Source of the DNA: Methanolinea sp. UBA277
GTDB lineage: Archaea > Halobacteriota > Methanomicrobia > Methanomicrobiales > Methanospirillaceae
Direction of reading: 5' to 3'
DNA: 64,000 nucleotides
Assembly: GCA_002499905.1 (NCBI GenBank)
Contig: DANP01000025.1
Coordinates: forward strand, 1-64,000
Shown here: piece by piece, positions 41,835 through 49,832 of the stretch
Layout: each line of letters begins with the position of its first letter
Numbering within the stretch: position 1 is the stretch's first letter
Translations under genes and position numbers: made by a program
Notes under the pieces: generated by a model
What the model was told of the DNA's origin: nothing
What the model saw: only the letters and a program-made list of their open reading frames with translations
The model's database searches: none

Positions 41835-42647
41835 ATGAAAAAGAGAGACAGCAGCATTTCAGCCCTTATCCTGGGCATGGTTCTTCTGGTCCTGTTTGTA
41901 ATTCCGGCCGCCGCTGAGAGCACGTCCGCGGCCCCCCAGCTCCCCCATGCATTTATCGGCATGGTTGAGGTGGAAGGCCTTTCCGCTCCTGACGGGCTCA
42001 TCGTGGAAGCAGTCGGACCCGGTATTCGGTCCAACACCCAGGGGAATCCGGTCACCACCCTGACGGGAGGCGTGTATGGACGCATCGGGATGGCCGAACA
42101 AAAACTCCTGGTCCAGGGAGATATTGAATCAGGAACCCCGATCGAATTTTATGTCGGCGGAGTAAAGGCAGAAGTTTTTCCCGTAGCAACAAACGGATCG
42201 TGGCTTGAAGCCTATCCTTATCTTCCCGGTGAAGTGACTGAACTGAACCTGCGCATCACCTCGCAGCCTGCGGCAGGGCAGACCCGTGAACCGACACCGG
42301 TCCAGACGCGCATCCCCTCCGGCCAGGTGCCCGCCATTCCAGGATATTCCGGCCCTGACCTCCCTCAGCCCGAGGTTATAGCAACCTACCAGCCCACCCA
42401 GACTCAGGCAGGAGAAGGTACCGGGCCTGATGTGTCCTCCCAACCCGGGACACAGGAAGAGGAGTCATCCGGAACTTCTATCCAAGATAGCCAGGGGGCA
42501 GGTACTCCTTCTTCAGTCGTTCCCGCAGTCGGGAGCTCTTCGAATCTGTTCATAGGTGCTGCAATCGTGGCATTCCTGGTAATCATCGGGGCAGTGGCCT
42601 ACTACATGAGCAGAAAGAAACCTGAAGACGAGGAAAAAGAAGAGTAA
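41835..42647 (+). CDS. Membrane-anchored surface protein, 270 aa
   Basis: ATG 41835 follows GGTGAT at close spacing; an in-frame ATG at 41775 would put 20 extra residues ahead of the signal peptide and is rejected. The signal peptide (ISALILGMVLLVLFVIPAAA) leads to a 110-residue domain (LPHAFIGMVEVEGLSAPDG ... VQGDIESGTPIEFYVGGVKAE) matching the N-terminus of the preceding 543-aa protein. A Pro/Thr/Ser/Gln-rich stalk of about 90 residues follows, then a C-terminal membrane helix (NLFIGAAIVAFLVIIGAVAYY) with a cytoplasmic KKPEDEEKEE tail. It is likely the anchor of the three-protein set. Confidence 0.78.
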   Translation: MKKRDSSISALILGMVLLVLFVIPAAAESTSAAPQLPHAFIGMVEVEGLSAPDGLIVEAVGPGIRSNTQGNPVTTLTGGVYGRIGMAEQKLLVQGDIESGTPIEFYVGGVKAEVFPVATNGSWLEAYPYLPGEVTELNLRITSQPAAGQTREPTPVQTRIPSGQVPAIPGYSGPDLPQPEVIATYQPTQTQAGEGTGPDVSSQPGTQEEESSGTSIQDSQGAGTPSSVVPAVGSSSNLFIGAAIVAFLVIIGAVAYYMSRKKPEDEEKEE

Positions 42648-42798
42648 CTGCGCACTCTGCGCAACCACCCCCATCCTCTATTTTTAAGTGTGATGAGTAT
42701 CACACAACCTTTCAGTTCCCGCTGCCATATGGTCCATGCCGATGATGGGTGTGCATGACAAACGGCAAGGAAGTTAGATCGTATACCCAGGTGCATTC

Positions 42799-44844
42799 AT
42801 GAATACCCGCCCCATTCCGCTGGCCATCACCGTCATCCTTGTTCTCGCCTTCATTCACCCCGCCGTCTCCCTCACGGCGACATCCCTGGCAGGTGATGCC
42901 GACAGCCACGGCATATCCCCGTTCAACCCTGATTTTCTCAGCTATAACGAGGAGAGAAAGAAAGGATTCCTGGATGTGTCCCGATTTGATATCTCCGCTC
43001 TCGGGTATATTCCCCCGACTGTAGATCTCTCCCATACCCGGGGGAATCAGGTAGTTTTAACCGCTTCTTCATATTCCGGAGAGTATCTGACCGCCGTGTC
43101 CGGATCAGCCCCGAACCCGTATATTGGTACACTCGTCACCGGATCTTCCCTTCCTTCGCGCTTCGATCTGCGAACCCAGGGAAAGCTGACCCCGGTCAAG
43201 GACCAGGGATCGTGCGGGAGCTGCTGGGCATTCTCAACGTTTGCATCGCTTGAGTCAGGACTGCTTCCTGCGGAGACCCGGGATTTTTCTGAGAACAATA
43301 TGAAGAACACCCACGGGTTCGACCTTGCATCCTGCCAGGGTGGCAATGCACTGATGGCAACAGCGTACCTGACCCGCTGGAGCGGTCCTCTGCTTGAGCA
43401 GAACGACCCGTATAAACCCGTCCAGGTGAGCAGTGTCTCAACGAGCGTCCCCAATACGGCTGCCGTGAAGGAAATACAGGAGGTCCTCTTCCTCCCCGGA
43501 CGCGGCAGTGCCGGCGATAATCAGAACATCAAGCAGGCGCTGATGCAGTATGGGGCAGTCTATTCCACGATACACTGGGAGGAGGCATATTACTCACCTC
43601 TCACCGCAAGCTACTATTATGGAAGCAATTCCCGGGGAAACCATGCCATCACCATCGTCGGATGGGATGACACCTATGACCGTTCCCGGTTCCCGTACAG
43701 GGCTCCCGGGAACGGGGCTTTCATTGTGAAGAACAGCTGGGGGAGTGCATGGGGCGAAAAGGGCTATTTCTATGTCTCCTACTATGACACCTCCATCGGG
43801 CTTGACAATGCCGTCTTCTGCGGAGAGTCAACAGGAGACTACTACCACATCTACCAGTATGACCCCCTGGGATGGGTCACCTCCTATGGTGAGGGAGGAG
43901 AGACGGCATACTTTGCCAACATCTTCACCGCCCAGTCTGATGAACAGGTTGCTGCAATCGGGTTCTACACTCCTGCAACCAATTCCCAGTACAAGGTCTC
44001 GGTATACCGGAATATCCGGGACGCCCCGGTATCAGGATCACCTCTCGGTACAATAACCGGAACTATCAGTTCACCCGGCTATCACACCGTCACCCTCGCC
44101 GAACCGGTCCGGGTGAGCAAAGGGGAGAAATTTTCGGCCATGGTCAAGCTCACCACACCGGGATACCGGTACCCGGTCGCGATCGAGTATCCGGTTCCGG
44201 GATTCTCTTCGAAGGCCTCTGCACATTCCGGAGAGAGCTATGTCAGCAGCACCGGGACGCTCTGGACCGATATCAGCACGGTCTATACCAATACCAACGT
44301 ATGCCTGAAAGCACTTACCGTCCAGCCCGGTCAGACAACGACAGGAACTCCCACCCTTACCCCTGCCCCGACACCCCCCCCGGTAGTCCCAGCTACCACT
44401 CCTGTCCCGACCCCCGCTGTAACCGACCTCTTCCCGCCTTCGGTAAGCATCAGCGCTCCCCGGGCGTACTCTTCGGTTTTACCGGGCCAGTCTGTCGGAG
44501 TTTCATGGTCGGCAACGGACAATACCGGGGTATCCGCGGTGAGGGTTGAATATTCGGGGGACAGCGGAATGTCCTGGACAACCGCTGGAACAAATCTTTC
44601 CCCCTCCGGATCCCTCACGCTGACTGTACCGCCGGCTGCCGGATCAACCTTTAGCATCAGGGTCACGGCATGGGATGCTTCCGGAAACGAACGATCGTCA
44701 ACCCGTGTCTGCTTTGTCAAAAAAACATCCTTCACGAGCAGCATTCCTGTAACTGTGAGCCCGACTGCAGTTTCTACGCCCATTCCCGATACCGCCAGGG
44801 AAGCGCTGCTGACCGGATTCCTGAAACAGTACGGACACTCCTGA
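42799..44844 (+). CDS. Secreted papain-like cysteine protease with lectin-like and Ig-like domains
   Basis: 681 aa. Signal peptide (MNTRPIPLAITVILVLAFIHPAVS). The peptidase C1 domain spans about residues 115-350: active-site Cys in DQGSCGSCWAFSTF, His in GNHAITIVGWDDTYD, Asn in FIVKNSWGSAWGEKGYFYVS. A lectin-like beta domain follows (about 355-505: AAIGFYTPATNSQYKVSVYR), then a Thr/Pro linker and a C-terminal Ig-like domain (DLFPPSVSISAP ... VRVEYSGDSGMSWTTAGTNL). No membrane anchor, so it is probably released or bound to the surface layer. It may process surface proteins or peptides. AGGTG five bases before the ATG is its ribosome site. Confidence 0.88.
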   Translation: MNTRPIPLAITVILVLAFIHPAVSLTATSLAGDADSHGISPFNPDFLSYNEERKKGFLDVSRFDISALGYIPPTVDLSHTRGNQVVLTASSYSGEYLTAVSGSAPNPYIGTLVTGSSLPSRFDLRTQGKLTPVKDQGSCGSCWAFSTFASLESGLLPAETRDFSENNMKNTHGFDLASCQGGNALMATAYLTRWSGPLLEQNDPYKPVQVSSVSTSVPNTAAVKEIQEVLFLPGRGSAGDNQNIKQALMQYGAVYSTIHWEEAYYSPLTASYYYGSNSRGNHAITIVGWDDTYDRSRFPYRAPGNGAFIVKNSWGSAWGEKGYFYVSYYDTSIGLDNAVFCGESTGDYYHIYQYDPLGWVTSYGEGGETAYFANIFTAQSDEQVAAIGFYTPATNSQYKVSVYRNIRDAPVSGSPLGTITGTISSPGYHTVTLAEPVRVSKGEKFSAMVKLTTPGYRYPVAIEYPVPGFSSKASAHSGESYVSSTGTLWTDISTVYTNTNVCLKALTVQPGQTTTGTPTLTPAPTPPPVVPATTPVPTPAVTDLFPPSVSISAPRAYSSVLPGQSVGVSWSATDNTGVSAVRVEYSGDSGMSWTTAGTNLSPSGSLTLTVPPAAGSTFSIRVTAWDASGNERSSTRVCFVKKTSFTSSIPVTVSPTAVSTPIPDTAREALLTGFLKQYGHS

Positions 44845-44929
44845 TCACCATTCTCTCCCCTTTCTCCGTCATTCCATCCCTAAAACCCATCACCTCTCAG
44901 GGGTTCCGGAATGAAAGATTCAATGGCAG

Positions 44930-45940
44930 ATGGGTCCAACACTACCATACCCAATGCAACCAATGCCCGCCCACGGCTGCATGTTCTGCCAGCAGGGAGC
45001 AAAGATGGTCCTCTTTATCACAGGGGTGTGCAGACGCACCTGCTGGTACTGCCCGCTCTCCCGGGAGCGGAAGGGGCATGACCGTGTCTATGCAAATGAG
45101 AAAGAGATCTCCTCACCGGAAGAGGCCGTACGAATCGCACAGCGGATGAGCGCGCTGGGCACCGGGATAACCGGAGGGGAACCCCTGGACCGGATGGACC
45201 GGGTGATCGAATTCGCACGGGTCCTGAAGCAGGCGTTCGGTGAAGAGCACCATATTCACCTCTACACGGGTCTGGCACCCGGAGAAGAAGATCTGCAGAA
45301 GCTGGCCGGCCTTATCGACGAGATCAGGATGCATCCTCCGGCTGAATGCTGGGATCATATCCGGGAGACTGAATATATCAGGGCCGTCCGGCGTGCCCGG
45401 AAAATGGGATTTTCTGCCGGATTTGAAGTTCCTGCTCTTACCGAAGTCGGCCGGCTTGAAGCAGCGCTTCCGGATCTTGATTTCCTCACCATCAATGAGC
45501 TGGAGTGGGGAGAGACCAATGCTGATGAGATGAGGTTGAGGGGGCATCATCCGGAAGATTCAGTTCACAACGCGGTCTCCGGTTCCCGGGAATGGGCCTC
45601 GGGAATCAGCAGATATGCCAAGGTCCGTTTCTGCAGTTCTCAGTTCAAGGATTCAGTCCAGCTCCGGAAGAGGCTCTTACGGGTTGCCCGGAATACCGCC
45701 CGCCGGTTCGATGAGGTTACAGGTGACGGTACGGTCATCTATGGACTCATTGAGAACATGTATGAGATCCCTTCCGTGATCAGGGACTATGGGGCAGACA
45801 TGTACGAGGCCCGGGACGGGGCCATCGAGACCGCATGGTGGATTCTTGTAGAGGAAGAAGGCCGTATCGGAGGCAAAAAATCGGTTATCGAACGATATCC
45901 CGATCGGGGGATTGTTGTGGAGGTGACCCCGGTCCCATGA
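44930..45940 (+). CDS. Radical SAM protein (COG2108-like)
   Basis: 336 aa. Radical SAM cluster motif Cys-x3-Cys-x2-Cys in CRRTCWYCPLS at about residues 34-44, preceded by an extra Cys pair (HGCMFCQQGAKMVLF). SAM-binding GITGGEPLDRMDR follows. Archaeal homologues are of unknown substrate. Start ATG 44930 fits the family N-terminus with PMPAHGC close behind. The gene overlaps the cis-prenyltransferase gene by four bases (ATGA), so it is co-translated with it. Confidence 0.75.
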   Translation: MGPTLPYPMQPMPAHGCMFCQQGAKMVLFITGVCRRTCWYCPLSRERKGHDRVYANEKEISSPEEAVRIAQRMSALGTGITGGEPLDRMDRVIEFARVLKQAFGEEHHIHLYTGLAPGEEDLQKLAGLIDEIRMHPPAECWDHIRETEYIRAVRRARKMGFSAGFEVPALTEVGRLEAALPDLDFLTINELEWGETNADEMRLRGHHPEDSVHNAVSGSREWASGISRYAKVRFCSSQFKDSVQLRKRLLRVARNTARRFDEVTGDGTVIYGLIENMYEIPSVIRDYGADMYEARDGAIETAWWILVEEEGRIGGKKSVIERYPDRGIVVEVTPVP

Positions 45941-46734
45941 TGCGACAGCTCTTCGAACCTCTCTATGAGTGGATACTGGAAGGCCAGATACGATACATTC
46001 CCTCCCACGTTGCCATTATCCAGGATGGAAACAGGAGGTATGCCATCTCCCAGGGGATCCTGCGGGACGATGGGCACCGGATGGGTGCCGACCGGACCGA
46101 AGAAATGCTCGAATGGACGCGTTCACTCGGGATAACGCATGTCACCCTCTATTCGTTCTCTACGGAAAATTTCCACCGCGATTCCGCAGAAGTCCATGCC
46201 CTCTTCGATCTCTTTAAGGAACGGTTCACCCGGGTCCTCGACGATCCCCGGATTCACCGGAACCGTGTCCGGGTACAGATGATTGGAGAAAGAACACTCC
46301 TTCCGGATGATTTGAGGGCGATCATCGAACAGGCCGAAGAAGCAACTGCAGGGTATGATGCCTACTTCCTCAATATTGCCATCGCCTATGGAGGGCGGAA
46401 TGAAATCGTGCGGGCCGCCCGTGCAATCCTGCAGAACGTGAGGGACGGAGAATATGCTGTCGGAGACATCGACCGCGCGCTCGTTGAACAGCATATCTGT
46501 TCCGACCACAACCTCCCCCCGGTCGACCTGGTTATCCGGACCGGGAATGAGTACAGAACCTCGAATTTTCTCCCGTGGCTTGCAAACGGCCACGAATCTG
46601 CGGTCTGCTTCTGCGCACCCTACTGGCCGCTCTTCCGGAAAATCGACTTCCTGCGAGCCCTGCGCATCTATTCGCAGCGCCGGGAAGTCCTCGCCGGTCC
46701 TCCCGTGAGCATCATCAGGTCCCGAATCGCCTGA
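45937..46734 (+). CDS. uppS: cis-Prenyltransferase (dolichyl/undecaprenyl diphosphate synthase family), catalytic type
   Basis: 265 aa. The catalytic P-loop IIQDGNRRYA keeps the Asp and Arg residues, and the C-terminal substrate region DLVIRTGNEYRTSNFLPW and PLFRKIDFLRALRIYSQRR is intact. The enzyme adds isoprene units in cis to make the long polyprenyl carrier used for N-glycosylation, which fits aglJ and the glycosylated archaellin. Start ATG 45937 overlaps the radical SAM stop, with GGAGGTGA nine bases ahead. The 3' end overlaps the end of a second, degenerate homologue on the other strand by 20 bases. Confidence 0.88.
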   Translation: MMRQLFEPLYEWILEGQIRYIPSHVAIIQDGNRRYAISQGILRDDGHRMGADRTEEMLEWTRSLGITHVTLYSFSTENFHRDSAEVHALFDLFKERFTRVLDDPRIHRNRVRVQMIGERTLLPDDLRAIIEQAEEATAGYDAYFLNIAIAYGGRNEIVRAARAILQNVRDGEYAVGDIDRALVEQHICSDHNLPPVDLVIRTGNEYRTSNFLPWLANGHESAVCFCAPYWPLFRKIDFLRALRIYSQRREVLAGPPVSIIRSRIA

Positions 46735-47359
46735 CCCGTCCCTGGTAATCCCGGAGGGCGCGGAGAAAATCAATTTTTCTGAACAACCTCCAGTTTACAT
46801 CCGAAAAAAAGAGTTCTGAGTATACCGACTGCCAAATCAGGAAATCGGTGAGGTGATAACCCCCGGTCTTGATCACCAGGTCAGGGGTATATCTGAAGGT
46901 CAGGCAGCGTTCAAACGTCTGCTCATTCACCTCTTCGGGCCTGAGGCCCTCACCGGCCATGGTGCGGATGCAGGAGACGATCTCATCACGCCCGCTCTTT
47001 CCGACAACGACCTCAAATGCGATTCCCTCACCTGCGCCTTCCTGATGCTCGCCAACATGGAGGATGAGCTCTGCATATGTGCTCACCTCCCGTATTGAGG
47101 GGAGAAACGGCACGATCTCATCAGGATTCGGTGTGCTGACGTGGACCGTAACCCCCTGGATAGCCCGGTTCGTACTGCTGTTATTTGGTAGCGGTGCATG
47201 CCCCTCAAGGTTCCGGTTCACTTCCCCGCACCACCGGGCAACGAAAGCGAGTTTTTCCGGAGCATTTCTGAGATCTTCACCGGTAATCATGAAGCAGATG
47301 TGGGCAGGTAGGATTCCGATTCCCCGGATAACAACCCATTCATAGAGGCGGTAGATCAC
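46715..47359 (-). CDS. Degenerate cis-prenyltransferase homologue, possible non-catalytic partner
   Basis: 214 aa from the GTG at 47359, which overlaps the stop of polX (GTGA). Overall similarity to the catalytic neighbour is clear (YRLYEWVVIRGIGILPAHIC versus YEWILEGQIRYIPSHVA; identical LFRKIDFLRALR). But where the enzyme has QDGNRR, this protein reads ITGEDLR, so the catalytic Asp of the P-loop is lost, while the C-terminal DLVIKTGGYHLTDFL part with the RxG-like motif is kept. Heteromeric cis-prenyltransferases with one active and one inactive chain are known (for example DHDDS/NgBR in eukaryotes), so a stabilising partner role is plausible. Confidence 0.72.
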   Translation of the reverse strand: MIYRLYEWVVIRGIGILPAHICFMITGEDLRNAPEKLAFVARWCGEVNRNLEGHAPLPNNSSTNRAIQGVTVHVSTPNPDEIVPFLPSIREVSTYAELILHVGEHQEGAGEGIAFEVVVGKSGRDEIVSCIRTMAGEGLRPEEVNEQTFERCLTFRYTPDLVIKTGGYHLTDFLIWQSVYSELFFSDVNWRLFRKIDFLRALRDYQGRVRRFGT

Positions 47360-49044
47360 GATACCCACTCCATGAGATCTTTCAGGCTCCGGGTATTCAG
47401 GACATCGGAAGATGTTGCCCATCCCCTGCGGCAGGTGGTAACCCCGTATTTGATCGTTCTGAATTCAGATTGATCGTGGGTATCTGTACCGATGGCAATC
47501 TTAACACCGGATAAAACAGCCTGCCGGATATGCACATCATCGATATCAAGCCGATAGGGCGAAGCATTGCATTCGAGTGCCGTCCCGGTATCCTTTGCAT
47601 GCGCAATGATCCGGTCCATGTCAATTGCATAGGGCTGGCGGCGTCCGAGTATCCGGCCTGTCGGATGCCCGATGATATCGACATGCTCGTTCTCGATTGC
47701 CGAGAGAACCCGTCGGGTCATGATGTCGCGCTCCTGTGAAAACCCGGAGTGTACCGATGCAATGACAATCTCCAGATCGGCGAGAACCCGGTTCGGCAGG
47801 CCGAGGGTCCCGTCGGCCATGATATCAACCTCGATGCCCCGGATAATCCTGCAGGACGATGACCGGTTTGCCAGTTCGATTTCGTGGGCCTGATTGTTCA
47901 GGGCATTCTCATCGAGCCCGTGAGCGATGCCGAGCGTAGCGGAGTGATCAGAACAGACAAGGTAGTCATAACCCAGCCGCTCTCCCGTCGCTGCCAGTTC
48001 TCCAACACTCAGGTGCCCGTCGCTCCAGCTGCTGTGGACGTGGAGATCCCCCCGGATCTCATCCTCCCGGACCAGCACCGGAAGTGACCGGGTACGCGCC
48101 CGCTCCACCTCGCCCCAGTCTTCCCGCAGCTCGGGAACAACCGGGTCCATGGAAAGGAACGCGAATATCTCCTCCTCTCTCTGATACTCGGTGAGGAGTC
48201 CGGTGGATCGGTCCTCAATGCCGTACTCATTCAGCTTGTATCCTTTCGAGATGGCGATCTCCCGGAGCCGGATATTGAATGCTTTTGAACCGGTGAGATA
48301 GAGGAGCATCGATCCAAACTGTTGTGGATGGGAGAAGCGGACATCGACCCTCTTTCCCCGGACCCTGACAGACGTCCTCTTCTCGCCCTCATCAATCACC
48401 TCATCAGCGACCGTTCGCAGCCGGGGGTTGACCTTGTATGCCGGTTCCGTGGTCACTACGTCGATATCGCCAACCGTGCTCTTCCCCCTCCGGTAACTCC
48501 CGGCGATCTCATAAGTTCCCGGGGTGAACGCAGGGCGCACCCGGTCAACCACCTCATCGGCCTCAAACCGGGTCATCCGCCCTGACTGTTCACGGTATAC
48601 GGCGATGGCCTTAAGGAAACTCTCCTCTTTCTTCTCCCCGAACCCGCGGAGCGCCCTGATCCGATGGTTCCGCGCTTCACGCTCCAGATCGTCAATACTT
48701 TGCACGGAGAGCTTTTTCCAGAGCGTGGATACGGTTTTCGGACCGACTCCTTCCAGTCTGAGCAGCTCGATGAGAGAGTCCGGAATTCCGGATTTGATAT
48801 CTTCGAGCTCCTGGAATGTTCCGGTCTCCACGATCTCACGAATCTTTCTGGCGATATTCTTTCCGATGCCAGGGATCGAGGCGAGGTTCTGTTCATCAAG
48901 GGATGCCAGCGGTGAACCATACCGGTCGATGGTATCCGCGGCCCGCGAGAAAGCGCGGACCTTGAATACGTTCTCCCCCCTGATTTCCAGCAGTTCTGCC
49001 ATGAGATTCAGTTTTTCCGCGATCTGCTGGTTTGTCCGCTCCAT
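47356..49044 (-). CDS. polX: DNA polymerase X family protein (PolX) with PHP domain
   Basis: 562 aa, standard length. N-terminal helix-hairpin-helix regions (SIPGIGKNIARKIRE; LEGVGPKTVSTLWKKL). The nucleotidyltransferase palm has GSYRRGKSTVGDIDV with the two Asp residues. The C-terminal PHP phosphoesterase domain has DLHVHSSWSDG, CSDHS, GIEVDIMADG and GTDTHDQ metal-binding motifs. PolX performs gap filling in base excision repair, with a 3'-5' exonuclease from the PHP domain. Its stop overlaps the start of the degenerate prenyltransferase gene, so the two are co-transcribed. Confidence 0.93.
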   Translation of the reverse strand: MERTNQQIAEKLNLMAELLEIRGENVFKVRAFSRAADTIDRYGSPLASLDEQNLASIPGIGKNIARKIREIVETGTFQELEDIKSGIPDSLIELLRLEGVGPKTVSTLWKKLSVQSIDDLEREARNHRIRALRGFGEKKEESFLKAIAVYREQSGRMTRFEADEVVDRVRPAFTPGTYEIAGSYRRGKSTVGDIDVVTTEPAYKVNPRLRTVADEVIDEGEKRTSVRVRGKRVDVRFSHPQQFGSMLLYLTGSKAFNIRLREIAISKGYKLNEYGIEDRSTGLLTEYQREEEIFAFLSMDPVVPELREDWGEVERARTRSLPVLVREDEIRGDLHVHSSWSDGHLSVGELAATGERLGYDYLVCSDHSATLGIAHGLDENALNNQAHEIELANRSSSCRIIRGIEVDIMADGTLGLPNRVLADLEIVIASVHSGFSQERDIMTRRVLSAIENEHVDIIGHPTGRILGRRQPYAIDMDRIIAHAKDTGTALECNASPYRLDIDDVHIRQAVLSGVKIAIGTDTHDQSEFRTIKYGVTTCRRGWATSSDVLNTRSLKDLMEWVS

Positions 49045-49196
49045 TCCTCTGGGTATCCCTCCGCGGCAATCCGTCTCACATATTCTTGATCCTTCCGGAG
49101 ATATGCATTTCTTCTCCAGGCCGTATTCCGGAACCTGTCCTGTAAATCTTGGGTATTATACAAATCCATAAGTGGATATGCGTAAAACTATGCTGG

Positions 49197-49832
49197 ATGC
49201 AGTCCTCATTCCGGGAGGATATTCTGGAAAGGCTCTATAAAGAGCAGGCAACAGGCAAAACAGCCACCCCCCTGGGCTATCTTGCCGCCCTGCTCGACCG
49301 GGATGCTGGAGAAGTGGAGAAGATCCTCCGGGAAATGGAGAGAGAGGGTGATCTCAGGATCTCTCCTGACAGGACTATCACGCTTACTCCCCGCGGAGAG
49401 GAGACCGGGGGGAAAATTATGAGAAAACACCGCATTCTTGAGTGTTTCTTCTCGGAGATGCTCGGCATGGCTCCGGAGACTGCTGCCGAAGAGGCCTGCA
49501 CCCTGGAGCATAATGTCTCTGACGAGGCGATCGAACGCCTGGGAAGGTATATCCGGGCCCCGGGTTGGGCAGGTCCCCGCGGTATGAGGAGGGGGAAGCG
49601 GTGGCAGGCTCTGACACTGATCGAGGCCGCGGAGGGTGATAAACTCGTGGTTTCCTGTGTCAGTTGCCGGGGTCCGGGAATGCGTCTCCACGATCTCGGC
49701 CTCTTCCCCGGCACTGCAATATCAGTTGTCCGAAAAATTCCCGGAAACGGGATCGTCATACGGGTCAAAGAATCTGACATCGCACTCAGTCCGGAAATCG
49801 CCGCATCTATTTTCGTGGAGCGGGCAGGATGA
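49197..49832 (+). CDS. DtxR-like metalloregulator with FeoA domain
   Basis: 211 aa from ATG 49197; a longer in-frame start at 49149 has no support. The N-terminal winged helix (residues about 6-60: FREDILERLYKEQATGK, REMEREGDLRISPDRTITLT) is followed by a metal-binding dimerisation region (EEACTLEHNVSDEAIERL, with Cys, His and Glu). The C-terminal SH3-like FeoA domain (RLHDLGLFPGTAISVVRKIP) completes it. DtxR/MntR regulators of this type repress iron or manganese uptake when Fe(II) or Mn(II) is bound. It overlaps feoB by four bases, so regulator and transporter are made together; the FeoA domain may also act on FeoB directly. Confidence 0.85.
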   Translation: MQSSFREDILERLYKEQATGKTATPLGYLAALLDRDAGEVEKILREMEREGDLRISPDRTITLTPRGEETGGKIMRKHRILECFFSEMLGMAPETAAEEACTLEHNVSDEAIERLGRYIRAPGWAGPRGMRRGKRWQALTLIEAAEGDKLVVSCVSCRGPGMRLHDLGLFPGTAISVVRKIPGNGIVIRVKESDIALSPEIAASIFVERAG

